Below, piece after piece: positions 63,337 through 64,000 of a DNA stretch of 64,000 nt. The notes under the pieces were generated by a model. That model ran no database searches. It was not told the origin of the DNA and saw only the letters and a program-made list of their open reading frames with translations. Position 1 is the stretch's first letter, and each line of letters opens with the position of its first letter. This stretch comes from Metabacillus niabensis (GTDB lineage: Bacteria > Bacillota > Bacilli > Bacillales > Bacillaceae): NCBI RefSeq assembly GCF_020524345.1, contig NZ_JAIVLH010000001.1:434001-498000 (forward strand), in the 5' to 3' direction. Position numbers and translations under genes: made by a program.

Positions 63337-64000
63337 ATGAAGAAATTATTAGTCGTCATTATTTTTAGTATGTTGCTTCTACATATAAAACCAGCATTTG
63401 CAGATGAATCGTACGACTGGAAATCACTTAATGAGATAGCTGATACGGCCCTGCAACTAGCAAAGCAGGAACGGTTTAACGAGTCTGTCCAACTACTAGA
63501 GTACTTTGCTGTCAAATTTGAAGAAATACCAATTGACAGACAAGAACTATCACTCGATCATTACCGGACTCTTTCGAATACCCATCAAAATGCACACGAG
63601 CTATTATTAGACGATAAAGTAAGTACAACCGAAAAGGTAAGATCTTTAACAAAATTTCGTTTAGTGGTCGATGCAATGGTATCTGAGCATCAACCATTAT
63701 GGAGTTCAATGGAAACATCCATAATGGAAACTTTCTCTCAAATGAAAAGCGATGTACAAGAAGGAGATAATCAATCTTTTCAACATGATTTTAATGAGTT
63801 TCTTGCACTATATGAGGTTATATATCCCAGTATTCAAGTGGATCTGGATATACAACGCATAAAACGTATGGATGAACATATCTCTGTTGTGGAAAATCAA
63901 CTCTTTCAAGAAATATCGGAAACGAGTCAAGCAAAACAATTAGCTGTGATGGAAGAAGAATTAAAAGCAATTTTTGAAAGAGTCAAAGAGGATGAAGCAG
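63337..64000 (+). CDS. ypjB: Sporulation protein YpjB, N-terminal part
   Basis: An open frame of 221 codons runs off the window end. It begins MKKLLVVIIFSMLLLHIKPA with cleavage likely after FA-DES, so the protein is exported. The mature part is helical and acidic: DTALQLAKQEERF-like segments, VSTTEKVRSLTKFRLVVDAM and a coiled-coil-like end (QAKQLAVMEEELKAIFERVK). Position after ypjA, signal peptide and YDWKSLNEIADTALQLAKQ opening match YpjB. A very strong AGGGGGGACAAGG site precedes the ATG. A C-terminal membrane anchor, if any, is outside the window. Confidence 0.85.
   Translation, partial: MKKLLVVIIFSMLLLHIKPAFADESYDWKSLNEIADTALQLAKQERFNESVQLLEYFAVKFEEIPIDRQELSLDHYRTLSNTHQNAHELLLDDKVSTTEKVRSLTKFRLVVDAMVSEHQPLWSSMETSIMETFSQMKSDVQEGDNQSFQHDFNEFLALYEVIYPSIQVDLDIQRIKRMDEHISVVENQLFQEISETSQAKQLAVMEEELKAIFERVKEDEA

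Overview
This 64 kb window is a chromosomal segment from a low-G+C, spore-forming Firmicute of the family Bacillaceae. Three things point there. Gene order follows the Bacillus subtilis res / ypb-ypd / cmk-hbs / trp-aro / qcr region almost gene for gene. Sporulation and germination genes are present (sleB-ypeB, spoIVA, ypjB, a ypdA-prsW block). Ribosome binding sites are strong AGGAGG type with frequent TTG and GTG starts. It is not B. subtilis itself: several genes are inserted relative to that species, and serA is absent next to fer. I saw no prophage, insertion sequence, CRISPR array, rRNA or tRNA.

Layout. 1-5.7 kb: cytochrome c biogenesis and redox signalling (end of resA, resBC, resDE). 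5.9-9.5 kb: a PduO-type cobalamin adenosyltransferase, the ECF sigma factor sigX with its anti-sigma factor rsiX, and a secreted M23/LysM protein. 9.6-15.5 kb: fer (minus strand), ypbB-recS-ypbD-ypbE, ypbF and ypbG. 15.6-21.8 kb: a CarH/LitR-like B12-binding MerR regulator, the ClpC adaptor mecB, gudB, ypdA, an asparaginase (minus strand) and prsW. 22-31.4 kb: germination genes sleB-ypeB, the PilZ protein ypfA, ypfB, cmk, plsC, an S1 protein, fni, ypzI and the yphA-yphB-ypzH cluster. 31.8-38.2 kb: der, gpsA, yphEF, spoIVA and hbs. 38.4-44 kb: folE, mtrB (TRAP), the menaquinone side-chain genes hepS-menH-hepT, ndk and cheR. 44-56.6 kb: the aromatic supra-operon aroC-aroB-aroH-trpEDCFBA-hisC-tyrA-aroA. 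56.8-64 kb: a degenerate amidohydrolase-like protein, ypiA, reoY (ypiB), ypiF, the cytochrome bc complex qcrABC, ypjA and the start of ypjB.

How they work together. ResDE signalling, cytochrome maturation (ResABC), menaquinone synthesis (HepS, MenH, HepT, fed by chorismate) and the menaquinol:cytochrome c reductase (QcrABC) form a respiratory theme. MtrB, encoded 7.6 kb upstream, should bind the GAG/UAG-rich leader found here in front of trpE and control the trp genes. MecB and ReoY both belong to the ClpC-dependent proteolysis network.

Most interesting signals. (1) An approximately 100-nt conserved, foldable element occurs twice, upstream of ypbG and of hepT, and I cannot assign it to a known RNA family. 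(2) A probable independent small RNA gene lies downstream of gpsA, with promoter, serial hairpins and a perfect-stem terminator. (3) A CarH-like photoreceptor candidate has tandem 11-bp repeats over its own promoter. (4) The trp leader carries 13 TRAP triplets. (5) An amidohydrolase-like protein appears to have lost its metal site. Coordinates were derived by hand reading, so hairpin and promoter calls are visual, not computed.
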